Positions 4,744-5,917 of a DNA stretch of 5,917 bases are shown here, piece by piece. Below the pieces are notes generated by a model. The model did no database searches, was not told the origin of the DNA, and saw nothing but the letters and a program-made list of their open reading frames with translations. Origin of the DNA: a bacterium. Its GTDB lineage: Bacteria; Planctomycetota; JACOTG01; JAUIME01. Numbering within the stretch: position 1 is the stretch's first letter; every line of letters starts with the position of its first letter. The stretch lies in NCBI GenBank assembly GCA_030433195.1, contig JAUIME010000352.1, positions 1-5,917 on the forward strand. Reading direction: 5' to 3'. The position numbers were made by a program, and so were the translations under genes.

Positions 4744-5917
4744 ATGGCCTGGTTGCAGTCGAAACGTTCGAGGCAGCTCGCGGCGATCGTCGCGGTGGGG
4801 GCGTTCGTACTCGTGCCCGCGTTGCCGGTGTCAGCCGGTGGGGCGACGGGTGGTGCGCCGCTTTGGATTTACGATTCGGATCTCTACGTTCGCCATGTGG
4901 CGACCGCGGATTTGACCGGGGACGGGCGTCCCGAAGTGATCGGCGCCGAGTACGACACGACGTACTACGGCGAGCCCTCGCAGGTGATCGCGATCGACGG
5001 CGCGACGGGGCAGTCGCTGTGGTCGTACGGACTGCTCGACGGAGTGCGCTCGATGACGATCGCCGACGTCGATGGTGACGGTACGCCGGACGCGGTGGCG
5101 GGCGCGTCGTACAACGGCTCGGCGACCCCGGACGGCCGCGTGCACGCGATCAACGGACTCGACGGCTCGGTGATCTGGACGTTCCCGACCGGCGCGACGA
5201 CGGCCGGAGTCGCGAGCGGCGACCTCAACGGTGACGCGTCGGCCGACATCATCGCCGCGTCGTTCGACGACTCGATCTACGCGATCGACGGCGCGACGGG
5301 CACGCAGCTCTGGAACACCGTGCTCGGGAGCCTCTGGGTGAACGCGGTTGCCACCGGGGACGTGACGGGCGACGGATTCGACGACGTCGGCTTCGCGCAC
5401 GAATACCTCACCGGGTTCGACAACTACCTCGGAGTTCTCGACGGAACGGACGGTTCGGTCGTGTGGCAACTCACGGTTCCCTACGTCGTGCTCGACGACG
5501 TCGACGGTGACGGACAGCTCGAAGCGGTGTTCGGCGGCGCGACCGATTCCGACCGCGCGATCGTCTACGTGCGTGACGCCGCGACGGGTGCCCTCGAGTG
5601 GGAATACGACATGGGCTCGATGGACCACGTCAACGGCGTGATCGAGCTCTACTTCGAGGACGTCGATGGTGACGCGGATCGCGATCTCGTCGTTGCGAAC
5701 TCGACGAGCGGGCGGCAGGTGTTCGCGTTCGAAGGCGACGTCGCGACGCCGCTGTGGGTGTCGGAGAACCTCGATGGCTTTCCGAAGGAGCTCGGCTTCG
5801 GCGACGTGACGGGCGACGGCAACATGAACGTTCTCGCCGCCACCGACGATCGCGTGCAGGTGCTCGAAGGCGCAGACGGCACGAAGGCGTGGTACTACGC
5901 GGTCGGAGGCACGATCG
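4744..5917 (+). CDS. Secreted FG-GAP/VCBS and PQQ-like beta-propeller protein (N-terminal 391 residues, cut by window edge)
   Basis: The frame is open from the ATG at 4744 to the last base. Residues 1-31 are a signal peptide (basic QSKRSR, hydrophobic stretch, cleavage after VSA). The rest is a repeat array. Seven calcium-loop motifs of FG-GAP type are visible: DLTGDGRPE (56), DVDGDGTPD (108), DLNGDASAD (160), DVTGDGFDD (206), DVDGDGQLE (252), DVDGDADRD (306) and DVTGDGNMN (354). Between them lie PQQ-propeller type motifs ending in Trp: AIDGATGQSLW (83), AINGLDGSVIW (135), AIDGATGTQLW (180), VLDGTDGSVVW (231), VRDAATGALEW (276), a degenerate copy at 328 and VLEGADGTKAW (373). An initial PLWIY (39-43) resembles the last strand of a blade, as in circular closure of a propeller. 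The protein is probably extracellular or surface-exposed and calcium-stabilised, with a binding role. No catalytic residues can be assigned, and PQQ binding itself cannot be inferred from these motifs. More domains may follow beyond the window. Confidence 0.88.
   Translation, partial: MAWLQSKRSRQLAAIVAVGAFVLVPALPVSAGGATGGAPLWIYDSDLYVRHVATADLTGDGRPEVIGAEYDTTYYGEPSQVIAIDGATGQSLWSYGLLDGVRSMTIADVDGDGTPDAVAGASYNGSATPDGRVHAINGLDGSVIWTFPTGATTAGVASGDLNGDASADIIAASFDDSIYAIDGATGTQLWNTVLGSLWVNAVATGDVTGDGFDDVGFAHEYLTGFDNYLGVLDGTDGSVVWQLTVPYVVLDDVDGDGQLEAVFGGATDSDRAIVYVRDAATGALEWEYDMGSMDHVNGVIELYFEDVDGDADRDLVVANSTSGRQVFAFEGDVATPLWVSENLDGFPKELGFGDVTGDGNMNVLAATDDRVQVLEGADGTKAWYYAVGGTI
4989..5300 (+). repeat. 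Internal DNA repeat within the propeller gene
   Basis: A 21-base sequence at 4989-5009 recurs exactly at 5280-5300, 291 bases (97 codons, two blades) apart, encoding the AIDGATG motif. Likewise GACGTCGATGGTGACG at 5065-5080 recurs at 5659-5674, 594 bases (198 codons, four blades) apart. Both lie in frame with the blades, so they reflect repeat-unit duplication or conversion within the gene, not a separate element. Confidence 0.7.

Noticed and set aside
4547..4915. A possible 122-residue plus-strand gene between the thioredoxin and propeller genes.
   Set aside because: It starts with a non-ATG codon within the terminator hairpin, has no ribosome binding site, and overlaps the propeller gene's start and signal peptide in another frame.
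4831..5628. A 265-residue minus-strand reading frame opposite the propeller gene.
   Set aside because: It consists largely of Arg/Val/Asp runs, the reverse reading of the repeated Asp-Gly-rich codons of the propeller gene.
4744..5917. Propeller repeats considered as a tandem-repeat or CRISPR-like array.
   Set aside because: The exact DNA repeats are few, in frame, and explained by blade-encoding duplication; there are no short spacers.

Overview
The window comes from a high-GC bacterial chromosome (about 60-65% GC by eye). It carries four protein genes and no RNA gene, CRISPR array or mobile element that I can see. Two of the genes run off the window edges. Three of the four products carry Sec-type signal peptides. 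Parallel beta-helix, FG-GAP/PQQ propeller and helical-repeat thioredoxin proteins found side by side are typical of Planctomycetota and similar environmental, cell-envelope-rich lineages. That taxonomic placement is inferred from the style of the proteins, not from a marker gene.

Layout: two genes lie on the minus strand on the left and two on the plus strand on the right, diverging from a regulatory region at about 2884-3218. On the left, reading outward, are a secreted right-handed parallel beta-helix protein (2883 to 943), a GC-rich hairpin (893-933), and the first 263 residues of a PLP-dependent class I/II aminotransferase (789 to 1, cut by the window edge). On the right are an exported TlpA/ResA-like thioredoxin with an N-terminal TPR-like helical domain (3219-4457), a strong candidate terminator hairpin (4544-4575), and the first 391 residues of a secreted FG-GAP/PQQ-type beta-propeller (4744 to the window end).

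How the genes work together is not clear. The gaps (154, 335 and 286 bases), the hairpins between genes, and the separate ribosome binding sites of the three exported-protein genes (the aminotransferase start has only a weak one) argue for single-gene transcripts rather than one operon. The beta-helix, thioredoxin and propeller genes all encode envelope or extracellular proteins. The aminotransferase is a cytoplasmic metabolic enzyme with no evident link to them.

The most notable details are: two in-frame starts of the beta-helix gene with almost identical ribosome binding sites; a 7-base-period alternating GTGA/TCAC array just upstream of the likely thioredoxin promoter; a composite propeller in which every blade carries both a calcium-loop motif and a PQQ-type tryptophan motif with alternating spacing; and an uncharacterised C-terminal domain on the beta-helix protein. 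I found no convincing sign of a new defence or mobile system.
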